Assembly: GCA_038124025.1 (NCBI GenBank)
Contig: JAYPBC010000021.1
Coordinates: 1-35,205, forward strand
Origin: UBA1275 sp038124025
GTDB taxonomy: Bacteria; Bacteroidota; Rhodothermia; Balneolales; Balneolaceae
Direction of reading: 5' to 3'
DNA: 35,205 nt
Of the stretch, positions 8,453 through 16,175 are shown piece by piece. Position numbers and translations under genes: made by a program. The notes beneath the pieces are model-generated. The model had not been told where the DNA came from and made no database searches. It worked only from the letters and a program-made list of their open reading frames with translations. How positions within the stretch are numbered: position 1 is the first letter of the stretch; every line of letters starts with the position of its first letter.

Positions 8453-8484
8453 GTGTCTATCTCATAAATTCTAGTATATAAAAC

Positions 8485-8730
8485 ATGTCGCGAAGAGACG
8501 ATATTACAGGAAGAAAAGCTATGAACGGTTATCGTTCGTCTAAGGCGAACAATAAAACAAAGCATCGCTTTCATTTAAACTTACAGAAACGGAGCTTTTA
8601 TCTTCCAGAAGAAGATAAATGGGTGACTTTAAAAGTGTCCGCAAAGACCCTCCGCACCATCAACAAAAAAGGTATTTCGGCTGTTCTTAAAGATGCTCGT
8701 CGGAAAGGAACCTTACTTAAAAAGGTATAA
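8485..8730 (+). CDS. rpmB: 50S ribosomal protein bL28
   Basis: bL28 is an 81-residue basic protein of the large ribosomal subunit. It has the family pattern MSRRDDITGRKAM, then NNKTKHRFHLNLQKRSFY, WVTLKVSAKTLRTINKKG and a lysine-rich end. Many bacterial L28 proteins have Cys near position 5; here it is Asp, so this is a zinc-free form. It is the first gene of a three-gene ribosome-related unit with rpmG (3 nt downstream) and the DUF4295 gene. Confidence 0.96.
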   Translation: MSRRDDITGRKAMNGYRSSKANNKTKHRFHLNLQKRSFYLPEEDKWVTLKVSAKTLRTINKKGISAVLKDARRKGTLLKKV

Positions 8731-8733
8731 AAG

Positions 8734-8898
8734 ATGGCAAAAGGTAATAGAGTACAAGTGATTTTAGAATGCACTGAAAAACCAGGCAGCTCCAGATACG
8801 TCACTACAAAAAACAGACGAACCCAAACTGAACGCATGGAATTAAAGAAGTACAACCCTGTGCTTCGTAAGCATACCGTTCACAAAGAAATTAAATAA
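8734..8898 (+). CDS. rpmG: 50S ribosomal protein bL33
   Basis: A 54-residue reading frame begins MAKGNRVQVILECTE and contains SRYVTTKNRR, ERMELKKYNP and a basic end, all typical of bL33. Only one Cys (Cys13) is present, so the four-cysteine zinc ribbon is absent and this is the zinc-independent paralogue type. It starts 3 nt after the rpmB stop, which fits translational coupling. Confidence 0.97.
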   Translation: MAKGNRVQVILECTEKPGSSRYVTTKNRRTQTERMELKKYNPVLRKHTVHKEIK

Positions 8899-8907
8899 TA
8901 TAGAACC

Positions 8908-9078
8908 ATGGCAAAGAAGCAAGTATTCGGTTCAGAAGCGTTACAACAAAAAGCCTCTGCACGCAAAATGGCAAAGGTAGTAGTTTCTACCAAAAACGAA
9001 AGTGGAAAATATAGCTACAAAGAGGTCATGATAGACCAAGAGAATGTGGCAGAATTTTTGTCTAAGAAAAAATCCTAA
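8908..9078 (+). CDS. DUF4295 small basic protein
   Basis: This 56-residue lysine-rich protein begins MAKKQVFGSEALQQKA and includes KMAKVVVSTKNESGKYSYKE, which fits the DUF4295 family. That family is found almost only in Bacteroidota and relatives, just after rpmB-rpmG. The position 9 nt after rpmG and its small, charged nature suggest a ribosome-associated role, but no function is established. It is the best phylum marker in the window and ends at a strong terminator. Confidence 0.85.
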   Translation: MAKKQVFGSEALQQKASARKMAKVVVSTKNESGKYSYKEVMIDQENVAEFLSKKKS

Positions 9079-9099
9079 TCCTGTTTCTCCGACATTTTG

Positions 9100-9137
9100 A
9101 AAAAGGTTATGCATTTGGTTGTATAACCTTTTTTTTT
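9100..9137 (+). terminator. Rho-independent terminator of rpmB-rpmG-DUF4295
   Basis: AAAAAGGTTAT (9100-9110) pairs with ATAACCTTTTT (from 9123) around a 12-nt loop, and the 3' side runs into a long T tract ending at 9137. It lies 21 nt after the DUF4295 stop. Confidence 0.85.
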
Positions 9138-9202
9138 GCCTATTTTTTATCTCTATGCTATTTAATTAGTCTTACCACATCAACAAACCTCAAAACATCT
9201 CG

Positions 9203-9664
9203 ATGATGGACGTCAAAGAAACCATATTAGCTGATTTAGTAATCGCGATGAAAGCTAAGGATACTAAACGATTACAAGTTCTAAGAAGCCTTAAAGCTAA
9301 ATTACTCGAAAAAGAAATTGAACAGCGTTCGGGTGGAGTAGCCAAGCTTTCTAATCAAGATGCTTTAGCGGTTCTAACAAAAGCGGCTAAGCAACGTAAA
9401 GAATCAATAGATCAATACACAGCGGGTAACCGTTTGGATTTGGTCGAGCTTGAAAAATCAGAATTAGAAATCATTCAGTCCTATTTACCAGCACCCATGT
9501 CAGAAGGGGATATTCTTGAGTTAATTGATGCACAAATTACTAAAGTTGGAGCATCTGGAATGCAAGACATTGGTAAGGTGATGGGGCCTATTATGGGGCA
9601 ACTAAAAGGTAAAGCAGACGGATCTATCGTTAATAAACTTGTAAAACAGAGATTAGAGGGATAG
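9203..9664 (+). CDS. GatB/YqeY domain protein
   Basis: The 153-residue protein matches stand-alone YqeY. It has helical segments with LRSLKAKLLEKEIEQR, a central AAKQRKESIDQY motif, SYLPAPMSEGDILELI, and a C-terminal GKVMGPIMGQLKGKADGSIVNKLVKQRL. The fold is shared with the tail domain of GatB, the amidotransferase that corrects mischarged tRNA, but the role of the free protein is not settled. Two adjacent ATG codons (9203 and 9206) could both serve as start. It precedes the cvpA-like gene by 30 nt and may head the following operon. Confidence 0.88.
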   Translation: MMDVKETILADLVIAMKAKDTKRLQVLRSLKAKLLEKEIEQRSGGVAKLSNQDALAVLTKAAKQRKESIDQYTAGNRLDLVELEKSELEIIQSYLPAPMSEGDILELIDAQITKVGASGMQDIGKVMGPIMGQLKGKADGSIVNKLVKQRLEG

Positions 9665-9694
9665 AATAGTCAATTTTTTAACAATGGAGCTTGC

Positions 9695-10258
9695 ATGGAG
9701 TATATAGTGGATGTAATTATGGGCCTTCCCTTATTGTTTTTAGCTTATAAGGGCGCTGTTAATGGTATTGTTAAAGAAATTTTAAATATTATCGGCTTGG
9801 TATTGGCGGTGTATATTACATTTAATTATATGGATACAGCCGCGGCTTATTTGGGCGCTTTATTTGAGGACGGAACACAAAGCTTTATTCCTTTCCTAGC
9901 GGGGGCGCTCTTATTTATTACTGTGCTATCATTGGTTTCATTGGTAGCTTATTGGACGCGTGAATGGCTAGATGCAGTAAAACTAGGCACGGTAAATAGA
10001 TTTTTAGGATCATTATTTGGCATCTTAAAAGGCTCTATACTTATGAGCGCTATTTTTTTATTATTAGCCGGATTTCAGGTACCAAGAGAAGAATTAAGGG
10101 AGGAATCCATATTATATCCATATGTGATTCAGGCCGCACCTATTAGTTTCAATGTAATAACAGCTGTATATCCTGGTGCCGAAAATTTTACTGAAACAGT
10201 TCGTAAAACTTTAGAAAACTACAATCCGATAGATAGATTACCCGTAATTAATCCTTAA
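9695..10258 (+). CDS. CvpA family membrane protein
   Basis: The 187-residue protein has about four hydrophobic helices (roughly residues 7-21, 24-42, 66-86 and 103-124). It carries the CvpA-type start DVIMGLPLLFLAYKGAVNGIVKEIL and the GTVNRFLGSLFGILKG segment, leaving a polar C-terminal tail. CvpA proteins are inner-membrane proteins linked to colicin V production and envelope stress in enterobacteria; the molecular role is unclear. It ends 8 nt before tyrS. An ATG at 9684 is out of frame, so 9695 is the supported start. Confidence 0.82.
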   Translation: MEYIVDVIMGLPLLFLAYKGAVNGIVKEILNIIGLVLAVYITFNYMDTAAAYLGALFEDGTQSFIPFLAGALLFITVLSLVSLVAYWTREWLDAVKLGTVNRFLGSLFGILKGSILMSAIFLLLAGFQVPREELREESILYPYVIQAAPISFNVITAVYPGAENFTETVRKTLENYNPIDRLPVINP

Positions 10259-10266
10259 TTCTTACA

Positions 10267-11481
10267 ATGAACGTTTTATCCGTTGAGCAACAATTAGCAC
10301 TAATAGAACGTGGTGCCGTTGATATTCTTCCAATCGAAGAATTAAAAGAAAGAATAATCAAGTCCATTAAAACGTCTACACCTCTTAAAGTAAAACTAGG
10401 GGTCGATCCAACGAGGCCGGATTTGCACTTAGGGCACTCGGTTATATTGCGCAAACTTCGCCAGTTTCAAGATTTAGGTCATCAGGCCATTTTAATTATA
10501 GGTGGATTTACAGCCATGATTGGAGATCCAACGGGTCAAAACACTACTAGACCGCCACTTACGAAAGAGGAGGTTGCATTGAATGCTCAAAGTTATATTG
10601 ATCAAGCAAAAAAAATATTAGACACTGAGCGTCTGCAAATTGTTAATAATTTAGATTGGTTAGGCCCGATGTCATTTATGGATATTATTCATTTAAGTTC
10701 AAAAATGACCGTCGCCCGAATGATTGAGCGGGATGATTTCTCCAAGAGGTTTTCCAACAATGAACCAATATCCTTACATGAGTTTTTATATCCCTTAGCT
10801 CAGGGACAAGATTCTGTTTATTTAGAAAATGATATAGAACTAGGTGGAACCGATCAAAAATTTAATCTACTAGTTGGACGCAACTTACAGAAAGAAAAAG
10901 GAATAAGTCCTCAGGTTTGCTTGATGATGCCATTGTTGGTGGGTACAGACGGTTCAGCAAAAATGTCGAAGTCGTACGATAACTACATTGGCATTAATGA
11001 ACACCCCAATGATATGTATGGGAAAGCATTATCTATACCGGATGAGCTCATTTACACCTATTTCGAATTGACGACAGATGTGCCTAACGAGGACTTAGTT
11101 GCAATCAAGGAGAAGGCTATAGGCGACCCTCGAAATGCCAAACATGATTTGGCATATACTTTGGTATATATGTATCACGGCAGGCAGGCCGCAGAGGGGG
11201 CTAGAAATCACTTTGAAACTACAGTTATTCAGAAAAAAGTACCCGATGATGCACCAGAGTATATTCTGAAAGGTGAAGAGGAGTATCGCCTTCTAGATAT
11301 TATTTCTGCCCTGAAATTTTGCTCAAGTAATGGGGAAGCTAAACGCTTAATAAAGCAGGGAGGCGTGAGCCTGGATGAGGTAAAAATCACTGATATGAAC
11401 CATAGTGTTATGGCGATAGGCGACCAAGAACAAGTGTTAAAAGTCGGAAAGAGAAAGTATGCTCTGTTAAGAAGCGAATAG
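10267..11481 (+). CDS. tyrS: Tyrosyl-tRNA synthetase (TyrRS-Z type)
   Basis: This enzyme charges tRNA-Tyr with tyrosine. The 404-residue protein has class I signatures HLGH (54-57) and KMSKS (232-236), the substrate-site segment ELGGTDQKFN near 191-200, and a C-terminal S4 RNA-binding domain from about residue 340. The KMSKS form and the long GVDPTRPDLHLGH region place it in the TyrZ subgroup rather than the E. coli-like TyrS subgroup, which has KFGKT. It sits in a tight run with cvpA (8 nt) and xth (1 nt). No T-box leader is visible. Confidence 0.96.
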   Translation: MNVLSVEQQLALIERGAVDILPIEELKERIIKSIKTSTPLKVKLGVDPTRPDLHLGHSVILRKLRQFQDLGHQAILIIGGFTAMIGDPTGQNTTRPPLTKEEVALNAQSYIDQAKKILDTERLQIVNNLDWLGPMSFMDIIHLSSKMTVARMIERDDFSKRFSNNEPISLHEFLYPLAQGQDSVYLENDIELGGTDQKFNLLVGRNLQKEKGISPQVCLMMPLLVGTDGSAKMSKSYDNYIGINEHPNDMYGKALSIPDELIYTYFELTTDVPNEDLVAIKEKAIGDPRNAKHDLAYTLVYMYHGRQAAEGARNHFETTVIQKKVPDDAPEYILKGEEEYRLLDIISALKFCSSNGEAKRLIKQGGVSLDEVKITDMNHSVMAIGDQEQVLKVGKRKYALLRSE

Positions 11482-11482
11482 C

Positions 11483-12256
11483 ATGTCGGATTTAAAAATA
11501 GCCTCGTATAATGTCAATGGTATTCGTGCAGCAACTAAGAAAGGCTTAGTGTCTTGGATAAAAGAGTGTTCTCCCGATCTTATTTGCTTTCAAGAAATGC
11601 GCTCTACTCAAGAGGATATGCCAAAAGATTTGGCCGAGCTTGATTACTATCAGTACCATGAAATTGCCCAAAAAAAAGGGTATTCAGGGGTTTCAATATT
11701 TAGCACTACACCAGCCAATGCTATACAAAATGGTATCGGAGTTGATTGGATTGATAATGAAGGCCGGGTATTGACAGCGGAATACGATGAGTTTAGACTG
11801 GTCAGCGCATACTTTCCAAGCGGAACCACAGGGGACGTGCGGCAGGATATGAAAATGGAATTTTTAGACCATTTTATGGATTTTGCAACCAATCTTAAAC
11901 AGGATGGGAAGCCAACCATCATCACGGGTGATTTTAATATTTGCCACTTGGAAATTGATATTCACAATCCAGAGAAACAGCATAAAACCTCCGGTTTTTT
12001 ACCAGAAGAGCGTGCGTGGGTAAGCAATTTGTTGTCCATTGGTTATTCAGATGCCTTTCGTGAGATACACCCAACATTGGAAGGTGTCTATTCATGGTGG
12101 AGTTATCGAGCTGGGTCTAAAGCCAGAAATAAAGGTTGGCGAATAGATTATCAGATGGTTAGCGATTCCATTGCCGAGCGAATCTTAGAGGCAAACATAG
12201 AAACCAAGTGGAATTTGTCGGATCATGCTCCTGTAACCATAACGTATCGTTTCTAA
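11483..12256 (+). CDS. xth: Exodeoxyribonuclease III / AP endonuclease (ExoA/XthA family)
   Basis: This Mg-dependent enzyme cleaves DNA 5' to abasic sites and has 3'-exonuclease activity in base excision repair. The 257-residue protein shows the EEP-nuclease motifs: KIASYNVNGIRAA, ICFQEMRS with metal-binding Glu38, GDFNICHLEIDIHNP, YSWWSYRAG, RIDYQMVS and the catalytic SDHAPV near the C terminus. It lies 1 nt after tyrS and 1 nt before the MarR gene, so the three are likely one transcript. Confidence 0.96.
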   Translation: MSDLKIASYNVNGIRAATKKGLVSWIKECSPDLICFQEMRSTQEDMPKDLAELDYYQYHEIAQKKGYSGVSIFSTTPANAIQNGIGVDWIDNEGRVLTAEYDEFRLVSAYFPSGTTGDVRQDMKMEFLDHFMDFATNLKQDGKPTIITGDFNICHLEIDIHNPEKQHKTSGFLPEERAWVSNLLSIGYSDAFREIHPTLEGVYSWWSYRAGSKARNKGWRIDYQMVSDSIAERILEANIETKWNLSDHAPVTITYRF

Positions 12257-12257
12257 T

Positions 12258-12722
12258 ATGCCTACCCACTATAAAGGAAGCCCTGATGAAATAGCCACAC
12301 TCAATGCTTTTATAAAGCTAACAAGGGCAAGTAATACGCTGCATCAGCAGTTATCGCGAAGCTTAGCAGAATATAATTTAACAGAAAGTCAGTTTGCTGT
12401 GCTAGAAGCATTGTATTATTTGGGGCCATTAAACCAGCGCAGTATTGGAGAGAAAATATTAAAATCGGGCGGCAACATAACTATGGTTATTGTCAATTTA
12501 GAAAAACAAGGATGGGTTGATAAAAGCAAAGATCTTAAAGATAAGCGATCTTACACCGTAAGGCTTACTGTGGAGGGGGAACGATTAATAAAAGAGGTTT
12601 TTCCGGGGCATTTACAACGTATTTCAGAGTTATTTAGCTGCCTAGACCACACTGAGCTAAAGGAATTATCCGAATTGTGTAAAAAGTTGGGTCTATTTGC
12701 ATCCAAGTGGACTTCTGATTAA
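12258..12722 (+). CDS. MarR family transcriptional regulator
   Basis: The 154-residue winged-HTH protein contains NLTESQFAVLEALYYLGPLN, KILKSGGNITMVIVNLEKQGW as the recognition region, and the wing DLKDKRSYTVRLTVEG, all standard for MarR. MarR dimers usually repress nearby stress, efflux or catabolic genes and are released by phenolic or oxidising signals. Here it closes the tyrS-xth unit with a 1-nt gap and has no obvious target beside it. One Cys near the C terminus (LSELCKKLG) could be redox-relevant, but that is speculative. Confidence 0.9.
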   Translation: MPTHYKGSPDEIATLNAFIKLTRASNTLHQQLSRSLAEYNLTESQFAVLEALYYLGPLNQRSIGEKILKSGGNITMVIVNLEKQGWVDKSKDLKDKRSYTVRLTVEGERLIKEVFPGHLQRISELFSCLDHTELKELSELCKKLGLFASKWTSD

Positions 12723-12741
12723 AGGCGAGGTTTTAATACCA

Positions 12742-12769
12742 GTAAACTGCAGATTAAAGATGAGTTTAC
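12742..12769. terminator. Hairpin between convergent marR and uvrB
   Basis: GTAAACT and AGTTTAC form a perfect 7-bp inverted repeat around a 14-nt loop in the 60-bp convergent spacer. There is no clear T run on either side, so a terminator role is only suggested by location. Confidence 0.3.
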
Positions 12770-12782
12770 CTACACCCAAAGA

Positions 12783-14837
12783 CTAAAGCTCTTCTTCTAA
12801 CTTAGCAATTTGGTCTCGAATTCTTGCCGCTTCTTCAAATTCCATATTTTTTGCAGCATGCAGCATGGTCTTTCTTAAATGATCCAATAACTTGTCTTTC
12901 GATTCAAAATGAATTTCATTCATGGCGGTATTCCCTTTATAGCTGAGCCCTTTTTCATCAACCCGAATAGTTTCCATGTAATCGGATTGGGCCGCTTTTT
13001 CGGCTTCTTTAGAAAAGTCTATTTTTTGGGTGGAAATGAGTGTAGGATCAACCAATGGCTTTAATTCTTTCTTAATGGTTTCTGGTGTAATACCATGTTT
13101 TTTATTGTAAGCCATTTGAATTTCCCGGCGCCGCTCGGTTTCATCGATCACTTTTTTCATGCTATCGGTAATTTTGTCGGCATACATGATTGCTCTCCCA
13201 TCAACATTTCTGGCTGCACGACCAACAATCTGAAAAAGAGAAGTTTCAGAGCGTAAAAAGCCCTCCTTGTCGGCATCCATAATGGCTACTAAGCTCAACT
13301 CCGGAATATCAATCCCCTCCCGCAACAAGTTAATACCCACCAGCACATCAAAATCACCTCTGCGAAACTTATACAATACCTCAATTCGTTCAAGAGCATC
13401 AAGTTCACTATGCATGTATGCGGCGCTTATGCCAATTTCTTTCAAATAGGCACTTAATTCTTCAGAAAGCCTTTTGGTCAGTGTGATAACCAAAACACGT
13501 TCTTTTTTTGCAACACGCAGACGTATTTCCTCTAATAGATCATCTACTTGATTTCCAAGTGGCCGAACTTCTAGAATAGGCTCCATTAAACCAGTAGGCC
13601 GTATGATTTGCTCAGTAAAAACCCCGTCACTTTTAACAAGTTCATAATCGGAAGGTGTCGCACTCACAAAAATGGCTTGATTAATCATAGCTTCCCACTC
13701 CTGAAAGGTTAAGGGGCGGTTATCAAGAGCCGAAGGTAGCCGGAAGCCGTGTTCGACTAATTCGGTTTTTCGCGATCGATCTCCGCCATACATGGCATTT
13801 ATTTGTGGCACGGTTTGATGGCTTTCATCCACCACCAATAAAAAGTCCTTTGGAAAATAATCGATTAGACAGTAGGGACGTTCACCAGGTTTTCGAGCAC
13901 TTAAATGACGAGAATAATTTTCAATACCACTGCAGTAGCCGATTTCTTGGATCATTTCTAAATCAAAAAGAGTCCTTTGTTCCAGCCTTTTTGCTTCCAA
14001 GTATTTATCAATGTCTAGAAGTTCATCGACCCGTTGGGTTAATTCCGTCCTAATAGCTTTTATCGTTTCTTCTTGCCTTCCCTTTGAGGTCACATAGTGA
14101 GAAGCGGGATAAATGCGAAATTCATGTATTTGTTCGATGATTGACCCTGTATCAACGTCAAAAATCGCCATTTCTTCGATTTCATCACCCCAAAATGTAA
14201 TTCGCAAACCCTCGTCAGAATAGGCGGGAAACACATCTACCACGTCGCCGCGTACCCTAAAAACACCACGGTGAAAGTCATTATCCTTTCGTGTGTAATG
14301 AAGATCTACCAAATCGTATAGCAAGGTATTTCGAGGTATTTCTTTACCAACGGTTAACGTGATGATCAGTTTTTCATATTCTGATGGTGAGCCAATACCA
14401 TAAATACAGCTCACAGAAGATACAATAATGACATCCCGCCGTCCCGACAATAATGAACTAGTGGCACGTAATCTAAGGCGTTGGATTTCCTCATTTATGG
14501 ATAAATCTTTTTCGATGAACTTATCTTGTGAAGAGATATATGCCTCGGGTTGATAGTAGTCATAATACGAAATAAAAAACTCGACCCTGTTTTCGGGAAA
14601 AAAATCACTGAGCTCACGAAATAACTGAGCGGCTAAGGTTTTGTTGTGGCTCATTACTAAAGTGGGCCGTTGGACCTGCTCAATGACACTGGCTACCGTA
14701 CGTGTTTTCCCTGAGCCTGTAATACCCAACAGCGTTTGAAAACGATCGCCCGCAAGGATTCCTTCGGTCAATTCTTTGATCGCCTGAGGTTGGTCGCCAG
14801 CTGGTTTAAAGGGGGAGTAAAGCTTGAATTCAGACAT
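12783..14837 (-). CDS. uvrB: UvrABC excinuclease subunit B
   Basis: UvrB is the damage-verification helicase of nucleotide excision repair, working with UvrA and UvrC. The 684-residue protein has Walker A GITGSGKT (38-45), the beta-hairpin region YYDYYQPEAYI, DESH as motif II, helicase motifs including QIVGRAARN, and a C-terminal UVR domain (about 645-684) that binds UvrA/UvrC. Length and order are normal. It is transcribed towards marR. Its own TAnnTTTG promoter lies just upstream in the spacer shared with tyrA. No SOS operator could be assigned. Confidence 0.98.
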   Translation of the reverse strand: MSEFKLYSPFKPAGDQPQAIKELTEGILAGDRFQTLLGITGSGKTRTVASVIEQVQRPTLVMSHNKTLAAQLFRELSDFFPENRVEFFISYYDYYQPEAYISSQDKFIEKDLSINEEIQRLRLRATSSLLSGRRDVIIVSSVSCIYGIGSPSEYEKLIITLTVGKEIPRNTLLYDLVDLHYTRKDNDFHRGVFRVRGDVVDVFPAYSDEGLRITFWGDEIEEMAIFDVDTGSIIEQIHEFRIYPASHYVTSKGRQEETIKAIRTELTQRVDELLDIDKYLEAKRLEQRTLFDLEMIQEIGYCSGIENYSRHLSARKPGERPYCLIDYFPKDFLLVVDESHQTVPQINAMYGGDRSRKTELVEHGFRLPSALDNRPLTFQEWEAMINQAIFVSATPSDYELVKSDGVFTEQIIRPTGLMEPILEVRPLGNQVDDLLEEIRLRVAKKERVLVITLTKRLSEELSAYLKEIGISAAYMHSELDALERIEVLYKFRRGDFDVLVGINLLREGIDIPELSLVAIMDADKEGFLRSETSLFQIVGRAARNVDGRAIMYADKITDSMKKVIDETERRREIQMAYNKKHGITPETIKKELKPLVDPTLISTQKIDFSKEAEKAAQSDYMETIRVDEKGLSYKGNTAMNEIHFESKDKLLDHLRKTMLHAAKNMEFEEAARIRDQIAKLEEEL

Positions 14838-14854
14838 GGGATAAACTAATTAAA

Positions 14855-14881
14855 CAAAGGTATAGTCTTTTTCGTTAACAA
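14855..14881 (-). promoter_or_regulatory. uvrB promoter, Bacteroidota type
   Basis: On the minus strand TACCTTTG (14855-14862) matches TAnnTTTG exactly. A TTG lies 16 nt upstream (14879-14881). The -7 element is 17 nt before the ATG, leaving a short 5' leader. Confidence 0.55.
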
Positions 14882-14977
14882 GTGTCCAATGCAATACATT
14901 CATTATAAAAGGATTGGTAAATCAGATACACAAGATGTATTATAGCGGGAGCTTAGAACTAGAGTAGAACTAACTTT

Positions 14978-16111
14978 ATGCCCCATAAAAACAAAAACCT
15001 GGAAGTTTTTCGCGATCAAATAGATTCGATAGATCAACAAATATTGGATCTATTGGTAGAGCGTGGATACATCGTTAAACAAGTTACGGAAACAAAATTA
15101 GCGCATCAGCTCCCTGTTTTTGTGCCTATACGGGAGCAAGAAAAAACGGCGGCATTTAAAGAGTTAGCGCGGGAAAGAGGAATAGATCCTGCCTGGGCCG
15201 AAGATTTTTTGCGTTTGATTATGGGGTCTTCTAGGCAACGCCAGTCAGAAGCTGCCTTTCCTTGCTCTACCCCAGAGCCTAAACATATTATCTATATAGG
15301 CGGAGATGGTGGAATGGGTAAGTTGTACAAACGTATTTCAGATCAAACGGGTCATACAACAACGTCTATTGATAAAGGGAATTGGTTTGAACTAGATCAA
15401 GCGCTCGAGACGGCAGATATGGTTATTGTAACGGTACCTATTCACGTGACCGAATCAGTAATAAAGAGATTAGAAGGAAGATTGCCCGAGCATGTAATTT
15501 TGGCTGATTTTACCTCTAACAAAAGGGCCCCAATAGATCAGATGAAAGCCATTCACAGTGGACCTATATTAGGCCTGCATCCAATGCATGGCCCGGACGT
15601 GGAAAATCTTTCAAAGCAACTTATGGTCGCCTGCCCGATTCGGCTTCCAGAGCAAAGTCAGTGGTTCATGGACCAGTGTGAACTCTGGGGTATGCGAATG
15701 ATAGAGGCAGAGGCCGAAAAGCATGATCATGTAATGCATTTAGTTCAGGGTTTACGACATTTTGTAGCCTTATTACACGGTTCTTTTATGAAGCATTACG
15801 ACCTAAACCCCAATGATATGTTGGACTATTCCTCACCTATTTACCGGGCCGAACTTATGATGACAGGGAGAATTTTTGCACAAAGTGCGGAGTTATACGC
15901 GGACATTGTATTTTCCAATGAAGAACGGCGCGAACTATTGCTCAAGTTTTTTGAACATCATGCCATGTTAGCCGACATGGTAAAAAATAATGATAGGGAC
16001 GGTTTTATTAAAGAGTTTGAGCAGGTAACAGATTTTTTCGGGTCATTTGCCACTAAAGCGTTAGAAGAGTCCGGTTATCTCATTAACCGTTTGGCCGACC
16101 GATTTGCATAG
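14978..16111 (+). CDS. tyrA: Bifunctional chorismate mutase / prephenate dehydrogenase
   Basis: This enzyme converts chorismate to prephenate and then oxidises it to 4-hydroxyphenylpyruvate for tyrosine synthesis. The 377-residue protein has an AroQ-type chorismate mutase (about 1-92, with Arg12, Arg29 and Lys40 as likely active-site residues). The dehydrogenase follows from about residue 100, with the NAD motif GGDGGMG (108-114) and GLHPMHGPD, whose His201 aligns with E. coli His197. Conserved SSPIYRAELMMTGRIFAQ follows. The fusion order and sequence resemble enterobacterial TyrA. It diverges from uvrB across a 140-bp spacer, and the VOC gene follows by 64 nt. Confidence 0.95.
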   Translation: MPHKNKNLEVFRDQIDSIDQQILDLLVERGYIVKQVTETKLAHQLPVFVPIREQEKTAAFKELARERGIDPAWAEDFLRLIMGSSRQRQSEAAFPCSTPEPKHIIYIGGDGGMGKLYKRISDQTGHTTTSIDKGNWFELDQALETADMVIVTVPIHVTESVIKRLEGRLPEHVILADFTSNKRAPIDQMKAIHSGPILGLHPMHGPDVENLSKQLMVACPIRLPEQSQWFMDQCELWGMRMIEAEAEKHDHVMHLVQGLRHFVALLHGSFMKHYDLNPNDMLDYSSPIYRAELMMTGRIFAQSAELYADIVFSNEERRELLLKFFEHHAMLADMVKNNDRDGFIKEFEQVTDFFGSFATKALEESGYLINRLADRFA

Positions 16112-16175
16112 CACTAAGAAAATTATTTCAAGTAAGCAAAAAGCAACGTATTCCTAAATTTATATTAAGCATGTT

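Larger units (their letters stand above)
8206..8484. other. Divergent gyrB/rpmB spacer with DnaA boxes; candidate oriC
   Basis: This 279-bp spacer holds two perfect DnaA boxes (TGTGGATAA at 8359-8367 and 8379-8387, both TTATCCACA on the minus strand). It also has an 8/9 match in the opposite orientation (TTATCCAAA, 8293-8301) and AT-rich segments around 8230-8260 and 8420-8484. It is flanked by gyrB, with mnmG-rsmG and parS about 6 kb away. This fits an origin of replication, but two or three boxes could also be a DnaA-regulated promoter or a titration site. Confidence 0.5.

Noticed and set aside
15437..15452. CACGTG-centred sequence in tyrA as another parS
   Set aside because: The flanking bases match parS poorly beyond the common CACGTG core.
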